Assembly (NCBI RefSeq): GCF_963973895.1 | Contig: NZ_CAXBBF010000002.1 | Strand: one strand, 5' to 3' | Origin: Porticoccus sp950063125 | GTDB taxonomy: Bacteria; Pseudomonadota; Gammaproteobacteria; Pseudomonadales; Porticoccaceae | Length of the DNA stretch: 64,000 bases | Part shown: positions 14,575 through 23,595 of the stretch, one piece after another | How the letters are laid out: every line of letters begins with the position of its first letter | Numbering within the stretch: position 1 is the stretch's first letter | Made by a program: the position numbers and the translations under genes | Notes under the pieces: generated by a model | What the model was told of the DNA's origin: nothing | Databases searched by the model: none | Seen by the model: the letters and a program-made list of their open reading frames with translations, nothing else

Positions 14575-15720
14575 ATGAGCACCAACAGGCCCGACGACGA
14601 ATACGGTCAAAACACGGCTCTCCCACCCTCTTACGAACCGGGAAGAAAATGGTCACTGCGTTGCCGCGCACTGCTGATCACCGCCGTCTATGCCATTGTG
14701 GCCAGTTTGTGGATCTATGCCTCTGACCACGCACTGATGGCATTGGCAGCCGATACCGAAATATTCAGTCGCTGGAGCGTGTACAAGGGGATTGGATTTG
14801 TCCTGGTCACCTCGCTGTTATTACTGCTGCTGATCTGGTGGGCCTTCGGTGCCCTGGAGAAAGCGTATACCGACCTCAAAACACTGAACCAGAATCTGGA
14901 AAAGAGGGTCAGGGCACGCACGCACGAGCTGGAATCGGTGGCCACCCGCGCGGAAACCGCAGACCAGTTGAAGTCATCTTTTCTGGCCACAATGTCCCAC
15001 GAGTTACGGACCCCACTCAACTCGATCATCGGTTTTACCGGCATTATCCTGCAGGGAATGGCGGGGCCCATCACCCGGGAACAGAAAAAACAACTGGGCA
15101 TGGTCCGCAGCAGTGCCCGCCACTTGCTGGATCTGATCAACGACGTTCTAGATATCTCCAAAATCGAAGCCGGGCAGTTACAGATCCGACGGGAGCCTTT
15201 TGACCTGACCGACGCAATCGACCGAGTTATCGGGAGTGTTCGGCCACTGGCAGAAAAGAAAGGTCTGTCACTTCACAGGGATATCGCAGCCGGTTTATCC
15301 ACCATGCGCAGTGATCGTCGACGGGTTGAACAAATTCTGCTGAATCTGTTGAACAACGCCATCAAATTCACGGACCAGGGCAGTGTCGCACTGCATGTGG
15401 AGCTGGAACCGGCATGGATACCCCCAGCTACGGTCGATGATGCAAATAACGGTACTTCACCACGCAGTGAGCAACCGGTAACGGCTGTTCGATTCCAAGT
15501 CACCGATACCGGCATTGGTATCCGACCGGAAGATATAGAGCAGTTATTCAAACCTTTCAACCAGGTCGACAGTGGCCTGACCCGTCAACATGACGGCACC
15601 GGGTTGGGATTGGCCATCTGCAGCCGCTTGACCGACCTGCTCGGCGGCACGATCAAGGTGCACAGTCAATGGTCACAGGGCAGTGAATTTACCGTGATAT
15701 TGCCACTGGAGCTACCATGA
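14575..15720 (+). CDS. Membrane sensor histidine kinase
   Basis: 381 residues. Two membrane helices (about 33-50 and 70-92) bracket a short periplasmic loop of only ~20 residues, so it may sense a membrane signal or another protein. A coiled linker leads to HisKA with the phospho-acceptor in SFLATMSHELRTPLNS. The HATPase domain has its N box LLNNAIKFT, G1 VTDTGIGI and G2 DGTGLGLAIC, so it should be active. Its stop overlaps the start of the receiver gene by 4 bases (ATGA), making this pair a translationally coupled two-component unit without a DNA-binding output. Confidence 0.93.
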   Translation: MSTNRPDDEYGQNTALPPSYEPGRKWSLRCRALLITAVYAIVASLWIYASDHALMALAADTEIFSRWSVYKGIGFVLVTSLLLLLLIWWAFGALEKAYTDLKTLNQNLEKRVRARTHELESVATRAETADQLKSSFLATMSHELRTPLNSIIGFTGIILQGMAGPITREQKKQLGMVRSSARHLLDLINDVLDISKIEAGQLQIRREPFDLTDAIDRVIGSVRPLAEKKGLSLHRDIAAGLSTMRSDRRRVEQILLNLLNNAIKFTDQGSVALHVELEPAWIPPATVDDANNGTSPRSEQPVTAVRFQVTDTGIGIRPEDIEQLFKPFNQVDSGLTRQHDGTGLGLAICSRLTDLLGGTIKVHSQWSQGSEFTVILPLELP

Positions 15721-16115
15721 AAGAACCCCGCCTCGATATTCTGGTCATTGAAGACAATGAACTCAATCGCTACCTGCTGACTTTTTTACTGGAACACCGC
15801 GGCCACCGCGTCAGATCAGCCACCGACGGACCGGCAGGCATTGCACTGGCCAAAGCGCTGTTGCCCGACCTGATTCTGCTGGATATACAATTACCGACCA
15901 TGCATGGGTATGAGGTGGCGGCAACCCTGCGCGAGGTCGAGTCAGTGGGCAATATCCCCATTATCGCAGTGACCTCCCACGCCATGGCGGGTGATCGCGA
16001 GAAAGCACTGGCAGCGGGCTGTAGTGGTTATATCGAAAAGCCCATCGACCCCGATACTTTTGTTGATGAGGTGGAAAGTGTCTGCTGGCAGTCTCCGGAC
16101 ATGGAAAGCAGCTGA
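15717..16115 (+). CDS. Single-domain response regulator (CheY/DivK-like)
   Basis: 132 residues, one receiver domain only. Acidic pocket Glu12-Asp13, phospho-acceptor Asp56 in LILLDIQLP, conserved Thr-Ser in AVTSHAM and Lys in YIEKPID. With no output domain it must act by protein-protein contact, or as a phosphate relay between the kinase upstream and the hybrid kinase downstream. It overlaps both neighbours by a few bases, so the three should be made together. Confidence 0.93.
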   Translation: MKEPRLDILVIEDNELNRYLLTFLLEHRGHRVRSATDGPAGIALAKALLPDLILLDIQLPTMHGYEVAATLREVESVGNIPIIAVTSHAMAGDREKALAAGCSGYIEKPIDPDTFVDEVESVCWQSPDMESS

Positions 16116-18178
16116 TGTCGCGAATCCTCATCGTTGATGACCGGGAAGAAAACCTCTATTACCTGGAGACCCTGCTTATCAGCCACGGTTATCAGGTCGA
16201 TACTGCCAGCCAGGGCAACGAAGCACTGGATAAGGCGCGCAACACCCCTCCCGACATGATTGTCTCTGATCTGTTGATGCCCATCATGGACGGTTACACG
16301 CTGCTCCAGCAATGGAAATCCGACTCCCGCCTCTCGCATATCCCATTCATTATCTACACCGCCACCTACACCGAGGAAAGTGACCGTGAGCTGGCCCTGG
16401 ATCTGGGTGCCGATGCCTTTATCCTCAAGTCTGCCGAGCCTGAAGCTTTTCTCAAAGTCCTCTGGCAGATACAGGATCAACCCCATATCGCCAAACCTAT
16501 TGCGACCAGTCCCGTCGGCCTCGATGAAAAGACAATTCTGAAGACCTATAACCAGACACTGGTTCGCAAACTGGAAGAAAAATCCCGTCAATTGGAAATC
16601 GCCAACCGGGCTTTACAGAAGGACATTGCCCGCCGGGAAGCCACGGAAGCGGCGCTTCGGGTCAGCGTGGAGCGATTCCGGTTATTGGCCCAGGCCACCA
16701 GTGATGCCGCCTGGGACTGGGATATGCTCAGTGACAATCGCTGGTGGAATGATGGCTTCACACAGCTCTTTGGCCACCGTCGCGCCGACTCACAACCTGA
16801 CGACGCCGCCTGGGCTGCGCTGATTCACCCCGATGATCGGGAGGAGGTGCTGGCCGGACGCCGACTGGCCATTTCCAAAAATGACAACAATCATTGGTCC
16901 GCCAGCTATCGTTTCAGATGTGCAGATGGTCATTGGGCGCAGGTGGAGGATCGCGGCCATCTGATTCGCGATGACCACGGCACCGTCATCCGGATGGTCG
17001 GTGGCATGACCGATATCACAAACCGCATCTCAATGGAAAAACAACTTCACCGGGCACAACGGCTGGAGGCTCTGGGTATGCTGACCGGCGGGGTCGCCCA
17101 TGATTTCAACAACCTGCTCACGGTGGTGATGGGCAACGCGCAAATTCTGGAAGACACGCTGCACGACCACCCCGACCATCAAAGGCTGGCAAGAATGATC
17201 ACAGAAGCAGCTGAACGCGGAGCGGATCTGACCCACCGCCTGCTGGCATTTGCCCGGCAACAGAGCCTCACCCCGAGGGCTGTAAACCTGAATCAACTGG
17301 TACTCGGCATCGAGCCGCTACTGCAGCGAACACTGGGCAGCAATATTGTAATCACCCTGGAACTCGATTCCCGGCTGCCGGCAGTCTACGTGGACCCTTC
17401 AGAACTGGAACACGCGCTGCTGAACCTGTGTGTCAACGGACGCAATGCCATGCCACTGGGCGGCGACCTGACCATCTCAACACGTGCTACACAGACGAGC
17501 GACTCAACCGAGCTGGATTTGAGTCGTGGCCAATATGTCGCGTTATCGATAACCGATACGGGCACCGGCATAGCCCCCGAGCTTGTGGATCGGTTGTTTG
17601 AGCCTTTCTTCACCTCTGCAGAACAGGGTGCCGGTACGGGGCTGGGTTTGGCAATGGTACACGGGTTCATCAACCAGTCTGGCGGACAGATCAGTGTCCA
17701 CTCAAAACCGGGGGATGGCAGCACCTTCCTGCTGTATCTGCCTGTCTCCGACCAGCCACCGACACCGCTGCCGGTTGACGAGAAACCATCTGAAAATATC
17801 GGCGGCAATGAATCAATCCTGTTGGTAGAGGACGACCACCTGGTACAAAATGTTGTTAAACACCAACTAGAATCACTGGGTTATCAGGTCATCACGGCAA
17901 CCGATGGCCAGCAGGCACTCAATCTGTTGCGCGAAGGCAATGCGGTTGACCTGCTGTTCACCGATTTGCGCATGCCCGGTATGGGCGGCAGGCAGCTTGC
18001 CCAGCTGGCCAGTGAGCAATACCCCCACCTGAAGATACTGTTCACCACCGGATTTGCCGGCCACGACGATGAAGGCGACGGGCTGCAAGACAACACTAAC
18101 CTCATCAGAAAACCCTACCACCGGTCTGAACTTGCCCAATGCCTGCGACGGGTGCTGACGCAGCAGGACAACACATGA
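16115..18178 (+). CDS. Hybrid histidine kinase, receiver-PAS-kinase-receiver
   Basis: 687 residues. N-terminal receiver (1-125; phospho-acceptor Asp52 in SDLLMPIMDG), coiled linker, PAS domain (~190-310; WDWDMLSDNRWWNDGF), then kinase core (GMLTGGVAHDFNNLLTVVMG with the phospho-His; LNLCVNGRNAMP; ITDTGTGIAPE; GTGLGLAMV). A C-terminal receiver (~565-687, LLFTDLRMPGMGG) follows. No membrane segment, so cytoplasmic. The PAS-kinase-receiver half is paralogous to the end of the large hybrid kinase at 19598-23560. Its N-terminal receiver could accept phosphate from the kinase two genes upstream. The final target is unknown. Confidence 0.92.
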   Translation: MSRILIVDDREENLYYLETLLISHGYQVDTASQGNEALDKARNTPPDMIVSDLLMPIMDGYTLLQQWKSDSRLSHIPFIIYTATYTEESDRELALDLGADAFILKSAEPEAFLKVLWQIQDQPHIAKPIATSPVGLDEKTILKTYNQTLVRKLEEKSRQLEIANRALQKDIARREATEAALRVSVERFRLLAQATSDAAWDWDMLSDNRWWNDGFTQLFGHRRADSQPDDAAWAALIHPDDREEVLAGRRLAISKNDNNHWSASYRFRCADGHWAQVEDRGHLIRDDHGTVIRMVGGMTDITNRISMEKQLHRAQRLEALGMLTGGVAHDFNNLLTVVMGNAQILEDTLHDHPDHQRLARMITEAAERGADLTHRLLAFARQQSLTPRAVNLNQLVLGIEPLLQRTLGSNIVITLELDSRLPAVYVDPSELEHALLNLCVNGRNAMPLGGDLTISTRATQTSDSTELDLSRGQYVALSITDTGTGIAPELVDRLFEPFFTSAEQGAGTGLGLAMVHGFINQSGGQISVHSKPGDGSTFLLYLPVSDQPPTPLPVDEKPSENIGGNESILLVEDDHLVQNVVKHQLESLGYQVITATDGQQALNLLREGNAVDLLFTDLRMPGMGGRQLAQLASEQYPHLKILFTTGFAGHDDEGDGLQDNTNLIRKPYHRSELAQCLRRVLTQQDNT

Positions 18179-18392
18179 TATATCACGATTGCCTCAACCC
18201 CGGAAAACCGGCAGTCGCCCGGCGGTCAACAACCACTGTCTCCCTGCAGACCAAACAGCTTTCGAGCGGACTTGATACAACCCGCACAATACCGCATGCT
18301 GGTTTGGACTATGGTGGATTTGATCACGGATTATCTTTCTGGCCAGACACGTCTCTTCGCCAGACAAACATACGAATAACAAAGGTCTGGTA

Positions 18393-19598
18393 ATGACATT
18401 AAGGCCCCCCGATAAACGACTGCTGGTACTCGATGATGATGCCGATGTCAGCTTTACCATCTGCACCATTGCCAAAAGTGCCGGTCACGATGCCCGCGCC
18501 ACAACCAGTGCCGACGAGTTTCTTCACCTGGTTGCAGACTGGGCCCCTTCACATCTGATAGTCGACCTGGCCATGCCGGAAGTGGATGGTGTCGAGATAC
18601 TGAAACGTCTGGCCGATGTCGCCTTTGATGGCGCCGTGATTGTTGCCAGCGGTCTGGGCAACAGGGTGCTGGAGGCTGCGGGTCGAGCCGCCGCAGAAAA
18701 TGGTCTCAATGTCTCGGGAGTGCTGGGCAAGCCCTTTACCCCCAACCGACTCCGCGAGCTGCTCAGCGACAAGACCCATCAGCCTCCACTCAAGGCCCCC
18801 GAAAACTGGCCACAGGAATTTCAGGTCACCCGGCAAACCCTCACCGCGGGACTCGCTGAACAGCAAATAGGGGTCTATTACCAGCCCAAAGTCTCCTGTG
18901 CCACAGGAAAATGCATTGGCTTTGAGGCGTTGGCCCGATGGCACCACCCCGATATTGGCATCATCATGCCCGACCGCTTCATTCCGCTGGCGGAAGAAAC
19001 CGGTTTGATCGGTGAGCTGACCCGGCAGGTATTTGGCCAAGCTCTTCGCTGGTTTGCCGAATCGTTTCGCGGCACCGCCAGCACCATCGCCCTGAACATG
19101 TCCGCCAGGGTGATAGCGGACGCCGGCCTATCCGAGTGGCTGATGACCCAGTGTCAGGTGCTGGGTCTGGACCCTCACCAGATTGTGCTTGAGATTACCG
19201 AAAGCAGCAGTATGGAAAACCCGATCATGATGCTGGAATTTCTGACCCAGTTCCGTATCAAGGGTTTCAGCCTGTCGATTGATGATTTCGGGGTGGGCTA
19301 CTCATCCCTGATTCAGCTGGCACGATTGCCGTTCTCGGAAATGAAAATTGACAAAATGTTTGTCATCTCGGCACCGCAGTCCGAGGAATCACAGAAAATT
19401 GCCGCGGCGATCGTCGGCCTGGCCAGGGCACTGGGGCTACTGGTGACCGCCGAAGGCGTGGAAGACCAATGGACACTGTCTTTCCTCGCCGAGATTGGTT
19501 GCGATACAGCCCAGGGATATTTTATTGGCCGGCCGATGCCACCGGATGCCACCCTCACCTGGCTGATGAGCCCACCGGCATCCAACGGGGTTCGTTAA
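18393..19598 (+). CDS. Receiver-EAL c-di-GMP phosphodiesterase
   Basis: 401 residues. Receiver domain (1-130; acidic pocket in VLDDDADVS, phospho-acceptor Asp58) joined to a complete EAL domain (~145-395). Catalytic and metal residues are in place: FEALARWHHP (EAL), LNMSARV, EITESS, SIDDFGVGYSS, KIDKMFV, TAEGVE and QGYFIGRPMP. It should hydrolyse c-di-GMP to pGpG under phosphorylation control. It starts 214 bp after the preceding gene, so it may have its own promoter, and its TAA overlaps the ATG of the next kinase by one base. Its likely partners are the neighbouring hybrid kinases. Confidence 0.93.
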   Translation: MTLRPPDKRLLVLDDDADVSFTICTIAKSAGHDARATTSADEFLHLVADWAPSHLIVDLAMPEVDGVEILKRLADVAFDGAVIVASGLGNRVLEAAGRAAAENGLNVSGVLGKPFTPNRLRELLSDKTHQPPLKAPENWPQEFQVTRQTLTAGLAEQQIGVYYQPKVSCATGKCIGFEALARWHHPDIGIIMPDRFIPLAEETGLIGELTRQVFGQALRWFAESFRGTASTIALNMSARVIADAGLSEWLMTQCQVLGLDPHQIVLEITESSSMENPIMMLEFLTQFRIKGFSLSIDDFGVGYSSLIQLARLPFSEMKIDKMFVISAPQSEESQKIAAAIVGLARALGLLVTAEGVEDQWTLSFLAEIGCDTAQGYFIGRPMPPDATLTWLMSPPASNGVR

Positions 19599-22500
19599 TG
19601 GCTATCCCCGGAGACATCCTTTTCGAATGCCACCCGGATCCAATGTGGATCTATGATCTGGAAACTCTGCGCTTTCTTGACGTCAACGATGCCGCCATCG
19701 CCAAATACGGCTATTCCCGGGACGAATTCCTCGCCATGACTATCGAAGATATTCGACCAACGGAAGATGTTCCCAGGTTACTCGAAAATATCGCCAGTTC
19801 GGTTGTGGGTTTTAATGACGCAGGCATCTGGCGCCACCGCCTCAAGTCCGGGGAGATTATCTCGGTCGTGATCACCGCACATACACTTGACCATGATGGC
19901 ACCAGGGCCGAGTTGGTCTCCGCCCGGGATGTCACCCGGTTACTGGCACTGGAAGAAGATAAAGCCAACTACCTGAATCAGGAGCAGGTTTTACGGCAGG
20001 AGGCCGAGGCCTCGGCCCATCTGTTTCAGTCCCTGTTCGAGTCGGCGCCCGGTAAGTTTCTGGTCCTGACCCCCGACGAATTCAAAATTGTCGCCGCCAG
20101 CGATGCCTACCTCAATGCCACCAGCACCCGCCGCCAGGACATCAAGGGCAGACGAATGTTTGATGTTTTCCCCGATGACCCCGATGACAGCAAAGCCGAC
20201 GGCGTCCGGAATCTACGGGCCTCACTGGAACAGGTCAAAGTGACCGGCATGTCCGATATTCTGCCGGTTCAGCGCTACCCCATCCCCCGCCCGAAAGACC
20301 AGGGCGGCGGATTCGCCGAGCACTTCTGGAGTTGTATTCACACCCCCATTAAAGGGGCCGACGGCAACATTGTGTTCATTATGCTCCGGGCCGAGGATGT
20401 CACAGAATTTGTCTACTCGGCCGAGGGGCGACTGGCAGCCTCCGGATCCACTGTCACGGAGAAACACGACGCTGCCCAGCTGGAGCTGGATATCCTGTTG
20501 CGTTCCCGCGAGTTGAAAATTGCCAACAGTCGCCTGCAGGAACAGGAAGCCAGTCTGCGCACAGCCAAACGACTGCTGAAGCTGGGTATATGGAAACTCA
20601 ATCTCGACAGCGATGTGCTCAGTTGGTCTGATGATATCTACGAAATGTACGATATCGCCCCCGAGGACTTTGGCCACTGCTTTGATGCCTACCTGGGATT
20701 AATGCACCCGGATGACCGGCAGGGTCTGGTAGACGAGTTGAACAGTTTTCTGGAAAAGCCCGATGCGCCGCTGCAGTTCCGTCACAGAATCCCCAAGCCT
20801 GATGGCAGCATTATGCACGTTCAGGGCATGGGCGAGCTGGCCAATACTGCCGATGGACGCCTGCTCACCGGGGTGGTACAGAACATTACCGATCAGGTTC
20901 TGGCCGACAGCCAGTTGGCCGAAGCCGCCAGCCTGCAACGGATTGCAGGGCAGGCTGCGCGGCTGGGGGGGTGGCGTTTTGACCTTCAGGCAAAAACCAT
21001 AAAATGGTCAAAGGAAACTGCCGACATTCACGACGTCGGGCCGGACTTTCAACCCACACTGCAGGAAGCGATCAACTTTTACCTGCCGGAATATCGCAAC
21101 CGCTTTCGACGCATCTTTGATGCCTGCGCTGAACGGGGTGAATCCTTCAGTGAGGTGATGCCGAAGATTACTGCCACCGGCAGACCCATCTGGGTGCGCA
21201 GCACCGGTGAAGCTGAATACGACGCCGAGGGCAACATCTGTGCTGTGCGCGGTGCCTTCCAGGATATTACCGATCACATCAACGCACGGGAACAATCGAA
21301 GACGTTATCTCAACAGCTGGAACAGACCCTGGAGAGTATGAGCGATGGCTTCTTCACACTCGACAGGGACTTCAATTTCACCTTCGTCAACGACGAATTT
21401 TGCCGAGTCCTCAACAAACGCCGGGATGCGCTGATCGGCAACAATATCCGGCAATGCTTTCCGGCTGCTGCGAATTCCGCTTTCCGCATTGAGTATGAGG
21501 CTGCCCTTGCCACACAGACGACACGTACGTTTACCCAGCATTACAGCGAACTGAATCTCTGGCTGCGGGTAAAAGCCTATCCCTCGATCGACGGACTCGC
21601 CATCTATTTTCAGGATGTCACCCAGGAGCGGGCCAGAGAGCAACACCTGCGACTGCTGGAATCCGCCGTCTCCCGGCAAAATGATATTTTGCTGATCACG
21701 GAAGCAGAGCCCATGGATGAACCTGAGGGGCCCAGGATCATCTATGTCAACGATGCCTTCGAGCGACGCACCGGGTATCGCCGTGAGGAGGTCATCGGCC
21801 AGACGCCGCGCTTCCTGCAGGGTCCAAAAACCCAGCAGGCAGAGCTGGATCGCATCCGTGAGGCCCTCACCCATTGGCAACCGGTGCGCTCTGAACTGAT
21901 CAACTACACCAAAAGTGGTGATGAGTTTTGGCTGGAAATAGATATTGTCCCACTGGCGGACGAAACCGGCTGGTTTACCCACTGGGTTGCAGTAGAGCGG
22001 GATATCACTGACCGGAAAATGGCCGAGCAGGCTGTCAGACAGAGCGACGAGCGGTTTCAACTGGTCACCAAAGCCACCAACGATGTGATCTGGGACTGGG
22101 ATCTGGTTGAGGACAGCCTGTGGTGGAACGACAACCTGAGAACCATGTTCGGCCACGACCCGGCACAGATCAGTAACAGTTTGCAGTTCTGGGTCGAGCA
22201 TATTCATCCGGATGACCGCAATAGTCTGCTCTCAGAACTCTATGCCGTGTTTAACAGCGACGCACTGACCTGGCAGGCGGAATACCGGTTTATCCACGCC
22301 AATGGCAAGGCACTGTCCGTGGTGGATCGGAGCTTTATTACACGGGACACCTCAGGCAAGGCCATACGAATGGTTGGCAGCATGGTGGATGTCACCGAAC
22401 TGCAGGAAATGGATGAACGGCTACGCCAGTCACAGAAACTGGAAGCGGTTGGCCACCTCACCGGCGGCATTGCCCACGACTTCAACAATCTGCTCACTGT

Positions 22501-23560
22501 GATATTGGGCAACGCCGAATTCATGCAGGAGCAGCTCACCGATCAGCCCGATCTGAAACGGCTGGCAGAAATGACTGTCACGGCAGCGGAGAGAGGAGCG
22601 GAACTCACCAACCGTCTGCTCGCCTTTGCCCGTCGTCAGGCATTGCAACCCAGGCGGGTGAACATCAATAAACTGGTGACCGACACCCTGGGGTTATTAA
22701 AAAGAGCCCTCAACGAAGATATTGAATTGACGTTTGTCGATACCGGAGAACTGTGGACCACCGAAATCGACCCAGGCCAGCTGGAAGTGGCACTGCTCAA
22801 TCTTGCCATCAATGCGCGGGATGCCATGCCAGAGGGTGGCAGGCTGTTGATTGAGACGGCCAACACGCTGCTGGATGAGGCCTATGTACAGGATCAGGTG
22901 GACGTGACCGCCGGTGAGTATGTGCAGGTATCTGTATCCGACAGCGGCACCGGCATGGCTGCCGATACTCTCAGTCAGGCCTTCGATCCGTTTTTCACCA
23001 CCAAAATGATGGGCAAAGGCAGCGGTCTCGGTCTCAGCATGGTGTATGGTTTTGTCAAACAATCCGGCGGACATGCCAGGATTTATTCTGAAGAGGACGA
23101 AGGTACCACAATCAGACTCTATTTCCCGCGAACGGGCGCAACCGACGAGGTTCCCTATGAAACACCCCAGGAGATTGAACCCAGAGGTGGTTCAGAGCAT
23201 ATTCTGGTAGTGGAGGATGACGATCAGGTGAGGACCTATGTCACCAACCTGCTGAAGAGCCTTGGTTACCGGGTCACAGCTGCCCGATCTGGCGCAGAGG
23301 CGCTGGATATACTGACAGAATACCAGGATATTGACCTGTTATTTACCGATGTGGTGATGCCGGGAGGTATCAACGGTCGACAACTGAGCGAGCAGGCGCT
23401 GAGCATCCACCCCGACATGAAAGTATTGTTCACCTCCGGCTACAGTGAAAATGCCATTATTCACAATGGTCGCCTGGATAAGGGCGTGCAACTGATCAGC
23501 AAACCCTATCATCGCGAACAATTGGCGCTAAAGTTGCGCGAGATACTGGACCCGTCCTGA
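19598..23560 (+). CDS. Large hybrid histidine kinase with seven PAS domains
   Basis: 1320 residues from the ATG at 19598; a longer frame overlapping the EAL gene is rejected. I count seven PAS-like segments at about 1-125, 145-285, 325-450, 450-570, 575-690, 690-820 and 820-945. The sixth resembles a LOV domain but has GQTPRFLQ where photoactive LOV domains have NCRFLQ, so it lacks the flavin-adduct Cys. Kinase core (~945-1180): GGIAHDFNNLLTVILG, LNLAINARDAMP, VSDSGTGM, GSGLGLSMV. C-terminal receiver: LLFTDVVMPGG. No membrane segments. It is translationally coupled to the EAL gene, so EAL regulation is a likely task. The last PAS-kinase-receiver block is paralogous to the kinase at 16115-18178. 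Confidence 0.92.
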   Translation: MAIPGDILFECHPDPMWIYDLETLRFLDVNDAAIAKYGYSRDEFLAMTIEDIRPTEDVPRLLENIASSVVGFNDAGIWRHRLKSGEIISVVITAHTLDHDGTRAELVSARDVTRLLALEEDKANYLNQEQVLRQEAEASAHLFQSLFESAPGKFLVLTPDEFKIVAASDAYLNATSTRRQDIKGRRMFDVFPDDPDDSKADGVRNLRASLEQVKVTGMSDILPVQRYPIPRPKDQGGGFAEHFWSCIHTPIKGADGNIVFIMLRAEDVTEFVYSAEGRLAASGSTVTEKHDAAQLELDILLRSRELKIANSRLQEQEASLRTAKRLLKLGIWKLNLDSDVLSWSDDIYEMYDIAPEDFGHCFDAYLGLMHPDDRQGLVDELNSFLEKPDAPLQFRHRIPKPDGSIMHVQGMGELANTADGRLLTGVVQNITDQVLADSQLAEAASLQRIAGQAARLGGWRFDLQAKTIKWSKETADIHDVGPDFQPTLQEAINFYLPEYRNRFRRIFDACAERGESFSEVMPKITATGRPIWVRSTGEAEYDAEGNICAVRGAFQDITDHINAREQSKTLSQQLEQTLESMSDGFFTLDRDFNFTFVNDEFCRVLNKRRDALIGNNIRQCFPAAANSAFRIEYEAALATQTTRTFTQHYSELNLWLRVKAYPSIDGLAIYFQDVTQERAREQHLRLLESAVSRQNDILLITEAEPMDEPEGPRIIYVNDAFERRTGYRREEVIGQTPRFLQGPKTQQAELDRIREALTHWQPVRSELINYTKSGDEFWLEIDIVPLADETGWFTHWVAVERDITDRKMAEQAVRQSDERFQLVTKATNDVIWDWDLVEDSLWWNDNLRTMFGHDPAQISNSLQFWVEHIHPDDRNSLLSELYAVFNSDALTWQAEYRFIHANGKALSVVDRSFITRDTSGKAIRMVGSMVDVTELQEMDERLRQSQKLEAVGHLTGGIAHDFNNLLTVILGNAEFMQEQLTDQPDLKRLAEMTVTAAERGAELTNRLLAFARRQALQPRRVNINKLVTDTLGLLKRALNEDIELTFVDTGELWTTEIDPGQLEVALLNLAINARDAMPEGGRLLIETANTLLDEAYVQDQVDVTAGEYVQVSVSDSGTGMAADTLSQAFDPFFTTKMMGKGSGLGLSMVYGFVKQSGGHARIYSEEDEGTTIRLYFPRTGATDEVPYETPQEIEPRGGSEHILVVEDDDQVRTYVTNLLKSLGYRVTAARSGAEALDILTEYQDIDLLFTDVVMPGGINGRQLSEQALSIHPDMKVLFTSGYSENAIIHNGRLDKGVQLISKPYHREQLALKLREILDPS

Positions 23561-23595
23561 TCCCCTGCCCCAACCACCGGCTCAATGCCCGACAC

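Noticed and set aside
21690..21990. True LOV photoreceptor domain in the large hybrid kinase
   Set aside because: The adduct-forming Cys of the NCRFLQ motif is Pro in this protein, so classical LOV photochemistry is not possible.
21305..22207. 300-codon frame opposite the seven-PAS kinase
   Set aside because: Shadow of the sense gene; no start signal or domain.
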